64,000 nucleotides of DNA from DATKFM01 sp963810485. Lineage in GTDB: Bacteria > Pseudomonadota > Alphaproteobacteria > Dongiales > Dongiaceae. The notes beneath the pieces are model-generated. The model was not told where the DNA came from, made no database searches, and saw only the letters and a program-made list of their open reading frames with translations. The DNA lies in assembly GCA_963810485.1 (NCBI GenBank), contig CAWENQ010000007.1, positions 558,001-622,000 of the forward strand, given 5' to 3'. Positions 18,095 to 27,549 of the stretch are shown piece after piece. Position numbers and translations under genes: made by a program. Every line of letters begins with the position of its first letter. Within the stretch, counting starts at the first letter, position 1.

Positions 18095-19044
18095 TTAGTC
18101 GACGAAGCGCGACACCGTGCGCCGCTCGCCGATCAGGCCGCGGGGGCGGAGCAGCAGGATGACGGCCAGCATGATGCCGATCATGACGATCTGCAGCGCG
18201 GCGGCGCGGGCCTGCTGGTCGGGCGGGAACAGCGCGGCGATGAGGGCGCCGGAGGCGCTCCACAATCCCCAGACCAGGATCGCGCCGAGCAGCGCGCCGC
18301 GGTTGTTGCCGGAGCCGCCGACGATCAGCATGGCCCAGACCTGGAAGGTCAGGGCCGAGAGATAGTTGTCCGGCGCGATGAAGCCGATGAAGTGGCCCTG
18401 CATGGCGCCGGCCAGGCCCATGATCGCGCCGCCCAGCACGAAGGCCTGCAGGCGGTAGGCGCGGGCGTTCTTGCCCAGGGACAGCGCCGCCGTCTCGTCC
18501 TCGCGGATGGCGCGCAGCACGCGGCCCCAGGGACTGCGGAGCAGCCGCTCCAGCGCGAAATAGAGGACGATGACGACGGCCAGGACCAGCGCGAGATTGA
18601 GCGAGGTTGAACAGCAGCGCGTTCTCCTGCACCGAGGCGAAGGGGCGCGGGATGAAGCCGATGCCGAAGGGGCCGCCGGTGAGCGACTGCAGGTTGAGCG
18701 CCAGGAGCTGGATGCAGACGGCGATGCCGAAGGTGGTGATCGCCAGGTAGTCGGCGCGCAATCGCAGCGTGAGCGCGCCGATGGCCAGCGAGACGAGCCC
18801 GGCGACGAGCGGCCGCGCCGACCCAGCCGACGACGATCGGCAGCTCGAAGCCGCCGAAGCGGTCGGCGGTCTCCGGCGTGGTCAGCAGCGCCGAGGTATA
18901 GGCGCCGATCGCGACAAAGCCGGCGACGCCGACATTGAACAGCCCGGTCTGGCCCCACTGCAGGTTGAGGCCGAGGCAGATGATGCCGTAGCTCAGCGCG
19001 GTCGCCAGGAAGAACGCGCCATAGCCGAGGAGGTCGAGCATCAT
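18095..19044 (-). pseudogene. livM: Branched-chain amino acid-type ABC permease LivM, frameshifted
   Basis: An inner-membrane permease of the HAAT family. Recognisable parts in order are MLDLLGYGAFFLATALSYGI, LNLQWGQTGLFNVGVAGFVA, DYLAITTFGIAVCIQLLALN, then WGRVLRAIREDETAALSLGK (the permease/ATPase contact) and MIGIMLAVILLLRPRGLIGE. The frame breaks near 18820 and 18605, each repaired by removing one base. The corrected length of about 316 is normal. The ATG at 19044 overlaps the livH stop. It is the last gene of livG-livF-livH-livM on the minus strand. Confidence 0.82.
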
Positions 19045-19951
19045 TCGCGCACCCCGAAGAGTCCCGTCGGCCGGACCAGCAGCACGGCGATCAGGAGCAG
19101 GAAGGCGATCGGCGGCGCGGTAATTCGGCGCCGATCAGCGGCACCGCCAGCGCTTCCGCCAGGCCGACGATCAGCCCGCCGATGACGGCGCCGGGCACGC
19201 TGCCGATGCCGCCGAGGATCGCGGCGGCGAACAGCGGCAGCAGCAGGTCGAAGCCCATGAAGGGCCGGATCTGCACGATGATGCCGGACATCACGCCGGC
19301 GGCGCAGGCGAGCGCGCCGCCGATCAGCCAGGTGGCGCGCACGATGCTGTCGACATCGATGCCGACCACGCCGGCCAGCGCCGGATTCTCCGACACCGCG
19401 CGCATGGCGCGGCCGATGGTGGTGCGGGTCATCAGCAGATGCATGGCGGTGACGAGGACGGCGGTGAGTCCGATCATGAGCAGCTGATCGGGCGTGATGC
19501 GGATGCCCGCAGCCGATCGGCATCGCGATCTGGATGTCGCGGCTGAAATAGCGCGGCTGCGAGGTGAAGACGAACTCGCAGCAGGCTGCGCAGCGCCATC
19601 GACGCGCCGAAGCTCGCCATCACCATGATGATGGCCGTGCCCGTGGCCCGCAGCCGCGCGAAGAGGACGCGGTCGAGCGCGAGCGCCAGCAGGCCGGTCA
19701 GGCATGGCGGCGATCAGCCCGGCGATGATCAGCGGCCAGCCGAAGGAGAACGGCGCGAGCTTCGATATGTCGCTGCCGACGGCGAAGCCGATCAGCCCGA
19801 TGAGCGCGAGCGTGCGCATAGGCGCCCCAGGTGATGAACTCGCCATGGGCGAAATTGGCGAAGCGCAGGATCGAATAGGTGAGCGTGACGCCGATGGCGC
19901 CGAGCCCGATCATGGCGCCCATCAGCAGGCCGTCGGCGAGGAATTGCAGGT

Positions 19952-19955
<4 letters not shown>
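19041..19955 (-). pseudogene. livH: Branched-chain amino acid-type ABC permease LivH, frameshifted
   Basis: The second HAAT permease. It starts MNLQFLADGLLMGAMIGLGA ... LTYSILRFANFAHGEFITWG, the classic LivH N terminus, and ends LLLIAVLLVRPTGLFGVRE. The middle holds TTIGRAMRAVSENPALAGVV, the conserved cytoplasmic loop. At least five single-base insertions are needed to explain the frame changes (near 19815, 19703, 19575, 19510 and 19120). The corrected length is about 300. The ATG overlaps the livF stop and the stop overlaps the livM start. Confidence 0.8.
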
Positions 19956-20693
<738 letters not shown>

Positions 20694-20697
<4 letters not shown>

Positions 20698-21463
20698 GCG
20701 GCGGCTCCGCCGAGATAGGCCTCGATGACCCGCGGATCGCGCGACGACCTCTGCCGGCGCGCCCTCCGCACAGCAGCCGCCCGCCCGCCATGACGAAGAC
20801 GCGGCCGCAGAGCCGCGCGACCAGGTCCATGTTGTGCTCGATGATCAGCAACGTGACGCCGCGCCGGTTGATCTCGGCGATGCGTGTCGATGATGGTCTC
20901 CAGGAGCAGCGCGGGTTGACGCCGGCGGCCGGCTCGTCGAGCAGGATGATCCGCGGGATCGGCCATCAGGACGCGGGCCAGCTCCAGCAGCTTGCGCTGT
21001 CCGCCCGAGAGGATCCGCGCCGGCTGTTCGGCGAGCCTGTCGAGCGTGACGAAGCTCGAGCAGCGCCATCGCCTTCTCGATGTTACGTTTCTCCTCGGCG
21101 CCGACGCGGCGGGGCGCCAGGAACAGTTCGGCAGCAGCCGCTCGCCGGTCTGCTGCGGGGCGGCGACCAGCAGGTTCTCCAGCAGCGTCATCTCGCGGAA
21201 AGGGCCGCGGGATCTGGAAGGTGCGGCCGAGGCCGCGGCCGATGCGGCGATGCGGCGGGCTCGACTCGATCGGCCTGCCGTTCCAGCAGGATCGCGCCGC
21301 CGCTCGGCCGAGAGGCTGCCGGCGACAGATTGAACAGCGTCGTCTTGCCGGCGCCGTTCGGCCCGATCAGCCCGACGATCTCGCCGCGCGCCACCGTCAG
21401 CGACACGCCGTCGACCGCCATCATGCCGCCGAACGGCTGCGACACCGACCGAAGCTCGAGCAT
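20694..21463 (-). pseudogene. livG: Branched-chain amino acid-type ABC ATPase LivG, frameshifted
   Basis: The first gene of the transporter operon. It starts MLELRSVSQPFGGMMAVDGV after GGGGGAG, has Walker A GPNGAGKTTLFN at residues 34-45, then TFQIPRPF and MTLLENLLVAAPQQTG (Q-loop region), LSGGQRKLLELARVLMADP (signature), LIIEHNMDLVARLCGRVFVM, and ends RVIEAYLGGAAA. At least seven insertions break it. One clear case is an extra T in CCCTTT before CGCGAG near 21198, on the coding strand. It runs divergently from the TIGR04076-like gene, with about 110 bases between starts. The substrate of this transporter is unknown; HAAT systems carry branched-chain amino acids, amides, urea or aromatic acids. 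Confidence 0.8.
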
Positions 21464-21575
21464 CTCCCCCTCAACAGCCCGGCGTCATCAGCTCGCGCCG
21501 GGTTTGTCTAAGCCGTGAGCGGGGAGTTGTTATCATGGGGCCGATGTGGCACGCAAACGCTGGACTTTTCACGCC

Positions 21576-21925
21576 ATGACAAGCAACGGGGACGACAGCT
21601 TCGAGCTCTACGATCTGAAGGTCGAGGTGACCGCGCCCGCGGGCGCCAGCATCTATTGCGGCGCCAAGCCGGGCGACTATTTCGAGCTCAAGGGCGAGAT
21701 GCTCCACCTGCCGCCGGGCCAGGGCTTCTCGATCTATTCGCTGGCGGCGGTGCTGCCGCTGCTGCCGGCCAAGCAGCGGGTCAGCGACGCCAATGACTGG
21801 ATGTCGACCGATGCCGAGGTGGCCTGTCCCGATCCCAACTGCCCGACGCGGTTGCGCATCAGCGGACCGGCAAGCGCCGCTTCCGCCATGCCGACACGAC
21901 GGCCGTGCCGCTGCCGAAGGCGTGA
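21576..21925 (+). pseudogene. TIGR04076-family protein, one frameshift
   Basis: A protein of about 115 residues starting MTSNGDDSFELYDLKVEVTA. It carries the family pattern of a Cys near residue 24 (IYCGAKPGDYFELKG), then PPGQGFSIYSLAAVLPLLPA and AEVACPDPNCPTRLRI, with a CxxxxC pair. A single extra base near 21864 shifts the frame; the corrected tail reads TGKRRFRHADTTAVPLPKA and stops at 21925. A GTG at 21546 is an alternative start. The family has no known enzyme activity and is often found beside oxidoreductases. The stop overlaps the GTG of the next gene (GTGA). Confidence 0.65.
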
Positions 21926-23000
21926 GCACGATGGGCAAGGTGGAACGGTCCGCGCTGCGGCCCGGCTACGAAATCTCGCGGGTGATCCGCGGCGGCTGGC
22001 AACTCGCCGGCGGCCATGGGGCTGTCGATCGCGCGGCGGCGGTGGATGATCTCGCCGCGTTCTGCGAGGCCGGCATCGTCACCTTCGATTGCGCCGACAT
22101 CTATACCGGCGTCGAGGAACTGATCGGCGAGTTCCGCAAGCGAGTACGCGCGATCGCCACGGGCGCGACGGCGCTGGCAGGCGTGCAAGGTGCACACCAA
22201 GTTCGTGCCCGATCTGGAGCTGCTGCCGCGCCTGACGCAAGAGCGACGTGCGCGCGATCATCGACCGGTCGCTGGAGCGCCTCCGCTTGGAGCGGCTCGA
22301 TCTCGTGCAGTTCCATTGGTGGGACTATGCCATTCCGGGCTGCGTCGAGGCCGCGCTCTGGCTCGACGAGCTGCGCGCACGAAGGCAAGATCGAGCTCAT
22401 CGGCGGCACCAATTTCGATACGGCGCAGCACGCAAGCGCTGCTGAGCGCCGGCGTGCCGCTGGCGAGCATGCAGGTGCAGTATTCGCTGCTCGACGCGCG
22501 GCCGGAGAATGGCCTCGTCGATGCTCTGCCGCAAGCTCGGACATCCATCTGCTCTGCTACGGCATCGGTGGCCGGCGGCTTCCTGAGCGATCGCTGGCTC
22601 GGGGTGCCGGAAGCCGGAGCCGCCCTTCGAGAACCGCTCGCTCACCAAGTACAAGCTGATCATCGACGATTTCGGCGGCTGGGATCTGTTCCAGGAACTG
22701 CTGCGCACGCTGCGCCGCATCGCCGACCGCCACGGCAGCGACATCGCCACCGTGGCCAGCCGCGCCATGCTCGACCGGCCGCAGGTCGCGGCGGTCATCG
22801 TCGGCGCCCGCAACCGTTCGCACCTCGCCGCCAACCTGGCGATCACCGCGCTGCAACTCACGCCGGAGGATCACCGCGGAGATCGCCGCGGTGCTGGCGC
22901 GGCGCCAAGGACCCGAAGGCGACACCTTCGCGCTGGAGCGCGACCGCACCGGCCGCCACGGCTCGATCATGAAATACAACCTGAACAGGCAGTCGCCTGA
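21922..23000 (+). pseudogene. Aldo/keto reductase, frameshifted (AKR1)
   Basis: A (beta/alpha)8 NAD(P)H-dependent oxidoreductase. The catalytic tetrad is visible: Asp and Tyr in DCADIYTGVEELIGEF, Lys in VHTKFVPDLE, His in QFHWWDYAIPG. The N terminus is MSTMGKVERSALRPGYEISR, with the GTG at 21922 overlapping the previous stop. At least nine frame breaks are single-base insertions, mostly an extra A (near 22187, 22239, 22379, 22434, 22541, 22564 and 22611), with others near 22519 and 22881. The end is unclear: after IMKYNLN either two extra bases precede a TGA at 22998-23000, or one extra base fuses the frame to the SnoaL-like domain. It is paralogous to AKR2; both share the uncommon FHWW. Confidence 0.75.
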
Positions 23001-23423
23001 TGCGCCGACGTCTCGCCGAACTGGCGGCGCAGGAGGTCGTGGCGCTGCACGAATTCTTCGTCGCCTGGTTCCGCGCCGGCCCGGCGCCGGATTTTCAGGC
23101 CTGCGAGGGCGCCTTCGCACCCGGATTTCCGGATGATCGACGCCGGAGGGGCGGCTGCTCGGCCGGGCCGAAATTGTCCAGGGAATCCAGGCCTCCCGCG
23201 GCCGTCTGCCGGCGTCGTTCACCATCGAGATCCTGGACATCCGCACCCTCTGGCAGGAGGGCGATGCGGTCTTGCTGGAATATATCGAGCAACAGTATCG
23301 TGACGGCCGGACGACACGGCGGCGGTCGACCGCGCTCTTGTTCGCGCGCGGCCTCGGCGCCGCGCGGAGTCGCTCTGGCGGCATCTGCAGGAAACCTGGA
23401 TGAGCCCGCGCGCAAACGAATGA
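23000..23423 (+). pseudogene. SnoaL/DUF4440-like small protein, frameshifted
   Basis: A protein of about 135 residues: LAELAAQEVVALHEFFVAWF, then FRMIDAGGRLLGRAEIVQGI, SFTIEILDIRTLWQEGDAVL, LEYIEQQYRDGRTTRRRSTA and a tail ESLWRHLQETWMSPRANE ending at TGA 23421. This is the pattern of the cystatin-like alpha+beta barrel (NTF2-like) group. Three single-base insertions (near 23125, 23150 and 23360) break the frame. It is either a separate gene starting at ATG 23000, overlapping the AKR1 stop as TGATG, or a C-terminal domain of AKR1. Its function is unknown; NTF2-like proteins are often small isomerases or binding proteins. Confidence 0.55.
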
Positions 23424-23463
23424 AGCAACGGCCCCATCCGGGGGCCGGAAGGAGGGAGAGTAC

Positions 23464-24742
23464 ATGATGAAAGCGATTTCATTCGCCATGACCGCCGCGG
23501 CGGTCGTGCTGGCGGCGGCCGGCATGGCGCAAGCGGCCGACTGCGAAGTCAAGGTCGGCGTGGTCATGGAGCTGACCGGACCGGCCGGCGAATACGGCCA
23601 GGCCGGCGCGAAATCGGTCGAGATGGCCTTCCGCGACATCAACGATGCGGGCGGCGTCGACGGCGGCTGCAAGCTCGTGACCGACACGCGCGACTCCCAG
23701 AGCCAGGGCAATGTCGCCGTCGACGCGGCGACGCAGCTCGTCCAGGTCGGAGAAGGTGCCGGTCGATCATCGGCGGCATCATCTCGTCGGTGTCGATCCC
23801 GATCCTGACCTCGGTCACCGGCCCGGCCGAAGCGTCGTGCAGGTCTCGCCGGCCTCGTCCTCGCCGACGCTGACCGCGCTCGGCCGCGACGGCAAGACCA
23901 ACGGCGTCTTCTTCCGCACCATCACCTCGGACGCGCTGCAGGGCGTGGCCGCGGCGAAATACGCGCTCGACCAGGGCCTGAAGAAGCTGTCGATCATCCA
24001 CGTCAACAACGACTTCGGCGTCAACATGGTCACGGAGTTCTCGCAAGGCCTACAAGGCGCTCGGCGGCGACGATCGTCTCGGTCACGCCCTACAACGAGA
24101 AGCAGGCCGAGCTATCAGGCGGAAGTGACCGCCGCGATGGCCGGCGCGCCGGAGGCGCTCTATCTCGTCAGCTATCCCGTCGACGGCGCCACGATCGCCC
24201 GGCAATGGATCTCGCAGGGCGGGCCGGCAGAAGTTCCTGCTGAACGACGGCATGAACAGCGCCGGACTTCATCACCAACGTCGGCGCCGAATATCTGAAC
24301 GACGCCTTCGGCACCTCGTCGGGCACCAGCCCGACGGCGTCGACCGAGTACTTCAACGCCAACTACAAGGCCTTCTCCAGCATCGAGCCGAGCAACCCGG
24401 CGGCCGACCGCTCCTATGACGCGGGCGCCATCGTCGGCCTCGCCATCGCGCAGGCCGGCTCGGCCGACTCGGCGGCGATCAAGGACGCGATCCGCAAGGT
24501 GCTCGATCCGAACGGCACGGTGATCCATGCCGGCAAGGACGAGTTCGCCAAGGCGCTGCAGCTCATCAAGGACGGCAAGCCGATCAAGTATGAAGGCGTG
24601 ATCGGCCCGATCAGCTTCGACGAGTATGGCGACATCACCGGTCCGTTCCGCCTGTGGCGGATCCAGAACGGCGAGGTCACCACCGTCGGCGAGATGATCG
24701 ACCGCCGATGTCGACGCCATCAAGGCGAAGATCGGGAACTAA
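23464..24742 (+). pseudogene. livK: Periplasmic branched-chain amino acid-type binding protein LivK, frameshifted
   Basis: The solute-binding partner of livGFHM. The signal peptide MMKAISFAMTAAAVVLAAAG ends AQA before ADCEVK. Then come VKVGVVMELTGPAGEYGQAG, TNGVFFRTITSDALQGVAAA, IHVNNDFGVNMVTEF and ALYLVSYPVDGATIARQWIS, and the tail RLWRIQNGEVTTVGEMIDR ends KAKIGN. AGGAGGGAG stands eight bases before the start. About nine single-base insertions, mostly an extra G or C, break the frame. Corrected length is about 420. It is encoded on the opposite strand from its permease and ATPase genes, in a run with the reductases, and is followed by a clear terminator. Confidence 0.8.
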
Positions 24743-24762
24743 AGACGCTTACATTGTTGCGA

Positions 24763-24799
24763 GAAGGCGCCGCCCGGTCGCGGCGCCTTCTTGATTTTC
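24763..24799 (+). terminator. Rho-independent terminator after livK
   Basis: A perfect 10-bp stem GAAGGCGCCG / CGGCGCCTTC with an eight-base loop, followed by TTGATTTT. It lies 20 bases after the livK stop and closes the plus-strand run from 21576. Confidence 0.85.
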
Positions 24800-24810
24800 A
24801 GATACACTGA

Positions 24811-24948
24811 CTTGTCATCCCGGAAACCGCGCGTCAGCGCGGTTGTCCGGGACCCATGAACACCGAGCGGCAGTCAAGATAATCTGACTAGTTCCGTGTG
24901 CTTGGGTCCCGGGCTCCGCCGCTGAAGCGGCGGCCCCGGGATGACAAG
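24811..24948. repeat. 138-bp palindromic intergenic element, copy 1
   Basis: Bounded by CTTGTCATCCCGG and CCGGGATGACAAG as terminal inverted repeats, with inner blocks GGGACCCATGAACACCGAGC and GTTCCGTGTGCTTGGGTCCC. The same element, same length, occurs reversed at 32411-32548. It has no coding capacity and resembles MITE-like palindromes spread through alphaproteobacterial chromosomes. Confidence 0.85.
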
Positions 24949-24977
24949 TATTATTGCCAGGCAAGATTTTGCGACCC

Positions 24978-26093
24978 ATGACACCACCACTCCCGATCCG
25001 CCCCGCGCGCATCGAGCTCGCGCCCGGCCTCGAGATCAGCCGCATCGTCACCGGCCTGTGGCAGGTGGCGGACATGGAGCAAGACGGCGCGCAAGCTCGA
25101 TCTCGATGCGCGCGGCAGCGGAGCATGGCGGCCTATGCCGAGGCCGGCTTCGACAGCTTCGACATGGCCGATCACTACGGCAGCGCCGAGGACATCGCCG
25201 GGCATTTCAACGCGCTTGTGAAGGGCGGCAAGGTGCGCGCGGCGGCGCGGCCCGCGCTGTTCACCAAGTGGTGCCCGACACCCGGCGCGATGAAACGCCG
25301 AGACCGCGCGCGCGGCGGTGCGAGCGAGCGCTGACGCGGCATGCAGACCGGCGCGCATCGATCTCCTGCAGTTCCACTGGTGGACGTTCCGAGCATCCCG
25401 GCCTAGATCGACGCAATGCGCGAGCTGGCCGCAGCTGCGCGAGCGAAGGCCTGATCGGCCATCTCGGCGTCACCAATTTCGACACCGATCATCTGCGCGC
25501 TGCTGGTGAAGCACGGCATTCCGATCGCCTCGAACCAGGTCTGCTTCTCGCTGCTCGACCGGCGCGCGGCGGGCGAGATGAGCGCGTTCTGCCTCGAGCA
25601 CGGCGTCGGCTGCTCGCCTATGGCACGCTCGCCGGCGGGCTTGCTCGACGAGAAATGGCTCGGCGAGCCGGAGCCGGCGGCCGAGCGACATCACCGACTG
25701 GAGCAAGATGAAGTACAAGCGCTTCGTCGATCAGATCGGCGGCTGGGCGGTGCTGCAGGGCATCCTGCGCGCGGCTCGGTGCGGTCGCGAAGAAGCACGG
25801 CGTCTCGATCGCCAACGTGGCGACGCCGCTGGGTGCTGGAGCAGCAGGCGGTCGCCGCCGTCATCGTCGGCGCGCGGCTCGGCGAGCGCGAGCATCGCGC
25901 CGACAATCTGCGGCTGTTCGGCTTCGCGCTCGACGACGAGGATCACGCCGCGTCATCGACGAGGCGCTGGCGGCAGCGCGGCCGCATTCCCGGCGATTGC
26001 GGCGACGAATACCGCCGGCCGCCTTTCCTCACGGCGTCAGGCGATCTCAGCCACCATCTCGCCAGCTTTCCGAAGGTCTATCAGGCGACGCCG
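24978..26093 (+). pseudogene. Aldo/keto reductase, frameshifted (AKR2)
   Basis: A second aldo/keto reductase related to AKR1. It starts MTPPLPIRPARIELAPGLEI and shows Asp and Tyr in FDMADHYGSAEDIAGHF, Lys in FTKWCPTPGAMKR, and His in QFHWWTF. Later come IGHLGVTNFDTDHLR, NQVCFSLLDRRAAGEMSAFC and VAAVIVGARLGE, all normal for the fold. Single-base insertions recur (for example near 25081-25125). The tail GDCGDEYRRPPFLTASGDLS runs in frame, with no stop, into the RidA domain that follows, so the two may be one fused protein. Substrate unknown. Confidence 0.72.
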
Positions 26094-26499
26094 ATGCCGG
26101 ACCGGCCGCAGCGGCTGCGCATCGATACCGGCAGCGTGTGGGAGCCGATTGCGGCTACAGCCGCGCGGTGCGCATCGGCGACCGCATCCTGGTCAGCGGC
26201 ACGACGGCGACCCACGGCGCCGGCGAGATCATCTGCCCGGGCGATACCGCGCGGCCAGGCCGTCTACATCCTCGACAAGATCGCCGCCAGCATCGAAGCG
26301 CTCGGCGGCAGCGCTGGAGGACGTGGTGCGCACCCGCATCTACATCCGCGACGCAGTCGCAATGGGAGGCGGTGTCGCGCGCGTCCATGGCCGCTATCTC
26401 GGCCATGTCCGCCCGGCGAACACGCTGGTCGAGGTCTCGGACCTGATCGGCGACTACGACGTGGAGATCGAGGCGGAGGCGGTGGTCGGCAACGGTTGA
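26094..26499 (+). pseudogene. RidA/YjgF-family domain, frameshifted; possibly fused to AKR2
   Basis: Starts MPDRPQRLRIDTGSVWEPIA, then (frames corrected) GYSRAVRIGDRILVSGTTAT, VYILDKIAASIEALGGS, LEDVVRTRIYIRDA, and PANTLVEVSDLIGDYDVEIE, ending AVVGNG at 26499. RidA proteins deaminate reactive enamine/imine intermediates, using a conserved Arg; the Arg in VVRTRIYI is in the expected place. About four single-base insertions break it. The frame upstream is open into AKR2. A RidA domain behind a reductase would fit an amine- or amino-acid-linked pathway, which agrees with the neighbouring Liv transporter. Confidence 0.65.
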
Positions 26500-26565
26500 G
26501 CTTCGCCGCCGCCGCCGCTATCACACAGACCGGCGCAACGGGTATCCCCGGGGAGTCTTTCCGTC

Positions 26566-27333
26566 ATGGCCGCGAGCAACTTGCCATTCTCGATGTCGCC
26601 GCTGGATGCGGTAGCACTGATCTGGTTTGTCGTGGCCTGGGGCGGCTACAACCTGGTCATCGACCGGCTCCTGGTGCGCACCGGCGGCCTCAATTCCCAG
26701 ATGCAGCTTATCCGCGAATCCTGGATGCGGCAGATGTTCTCCCGGGACGATCGGGTGGGCGATGCGATCCTGCTGGGGCAGCTGATCCAGAGTGTGTCGT
26801 TCTTCGCCTCGGCCACCATGCTGCTGATCGCAGCATTGGTGGGCGTGCTGGCGACGGTGGGCAGCGCCTATGAGACCTTCATGGGACTGGACATGATCGT
26901 GATGACGCCGCGGTCGGTGTTCGAGCTCAAGCTCGCGCTGCTCACGGCGATCTTCGTCTTCGCCTTCTTCAAATTCACCTGGGCGATCCGGCAGTACAAT
27001 TACTGCAGCGCCATGATCGGCGCCTCGCCGGCGACCACGGCGCCGGAAGATGTGCGCGACCGCCTCGCGGACCATGCGGCGGCAGTTCTGTCCCTGGGCG
27101 TGACTACCTTCAACGGCGGTTTGCGCGCCTACTACTTCGCCCTCGCCGCCCTGGCCTGGCTGGTACACCCCCTGGCCTTCATCGCCGCGACCACCTGGAT
27201 GGTGGCGATCCTGGTGATCCGGCAGTTCCGCTCCCGCGCCTATGATGCGATCCGCGGCGGCGGCCATCTGATGGCGGCCGAGAGCGTCCGCGCGGCCGGA
27301 GAACGTCCTGGCTCGAAACGGACATTTACTTGA
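26566..27333 (+). CDS. DUF599 family membrane protein
   Basis: A 255-residue inner-membrane protein of the DUF599 family, function unknown. It has an N-terminal segment (VALIWFVVAWGGYNLVIDRL), a central hydrophobic pair (about 82-106 and 124-145) and a C-terminal pair with FNGGLRAYYFALAALAWLVH and FIAATTWMVAILVIRQFRSR, five membrane spans in all. The motif RESWMRQMF and the FNGGLRAYYF segment are typical. This is the first gene after the frameshift-rich island and is intact. Confidence 0.8.
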   Translation: MAASNLPFSMSPLDAVALIWFVVAWGGYNLVIDRLLVRTGGLNSQMQLIRESWMRQMFSRDDRVGDAILLGQLIQSVSFFASATMLLIAALVGVLATVGSAYETFMGLDMIVMTPRSVFELKLALLTAIFVFAFFKFTWAIRQYNYCSAMIGASPATTAPEDVRDRLADHAAAVLSLGVTTFNGGLRAYYFALAALAWLVHPLAFIAATTWMVAILVIRQFRSRAYDAIRGGGHLMAAESVRAAGERPGSKRTFT

Positions 27334-27549
27334 AACCTGAATAGGTTAGCTTCCAGGATGCGGTTCCCCCGCTAGCGGCCCAAACCCCACAGAGGCGGAG
27401 CATTGGGCGGCGGCGGGTTTTCGCCGTATCTTCGGGGGGTCGCACCGCCGAAACCCCGCCTCAACAGGGGAAAATATTCAACCGGCCGCGGCGGCCAGGG
27501 CGCATTGGCAAAGATGCCCGGCCGCAGCGACAGATAGAGGACGTCTCCG

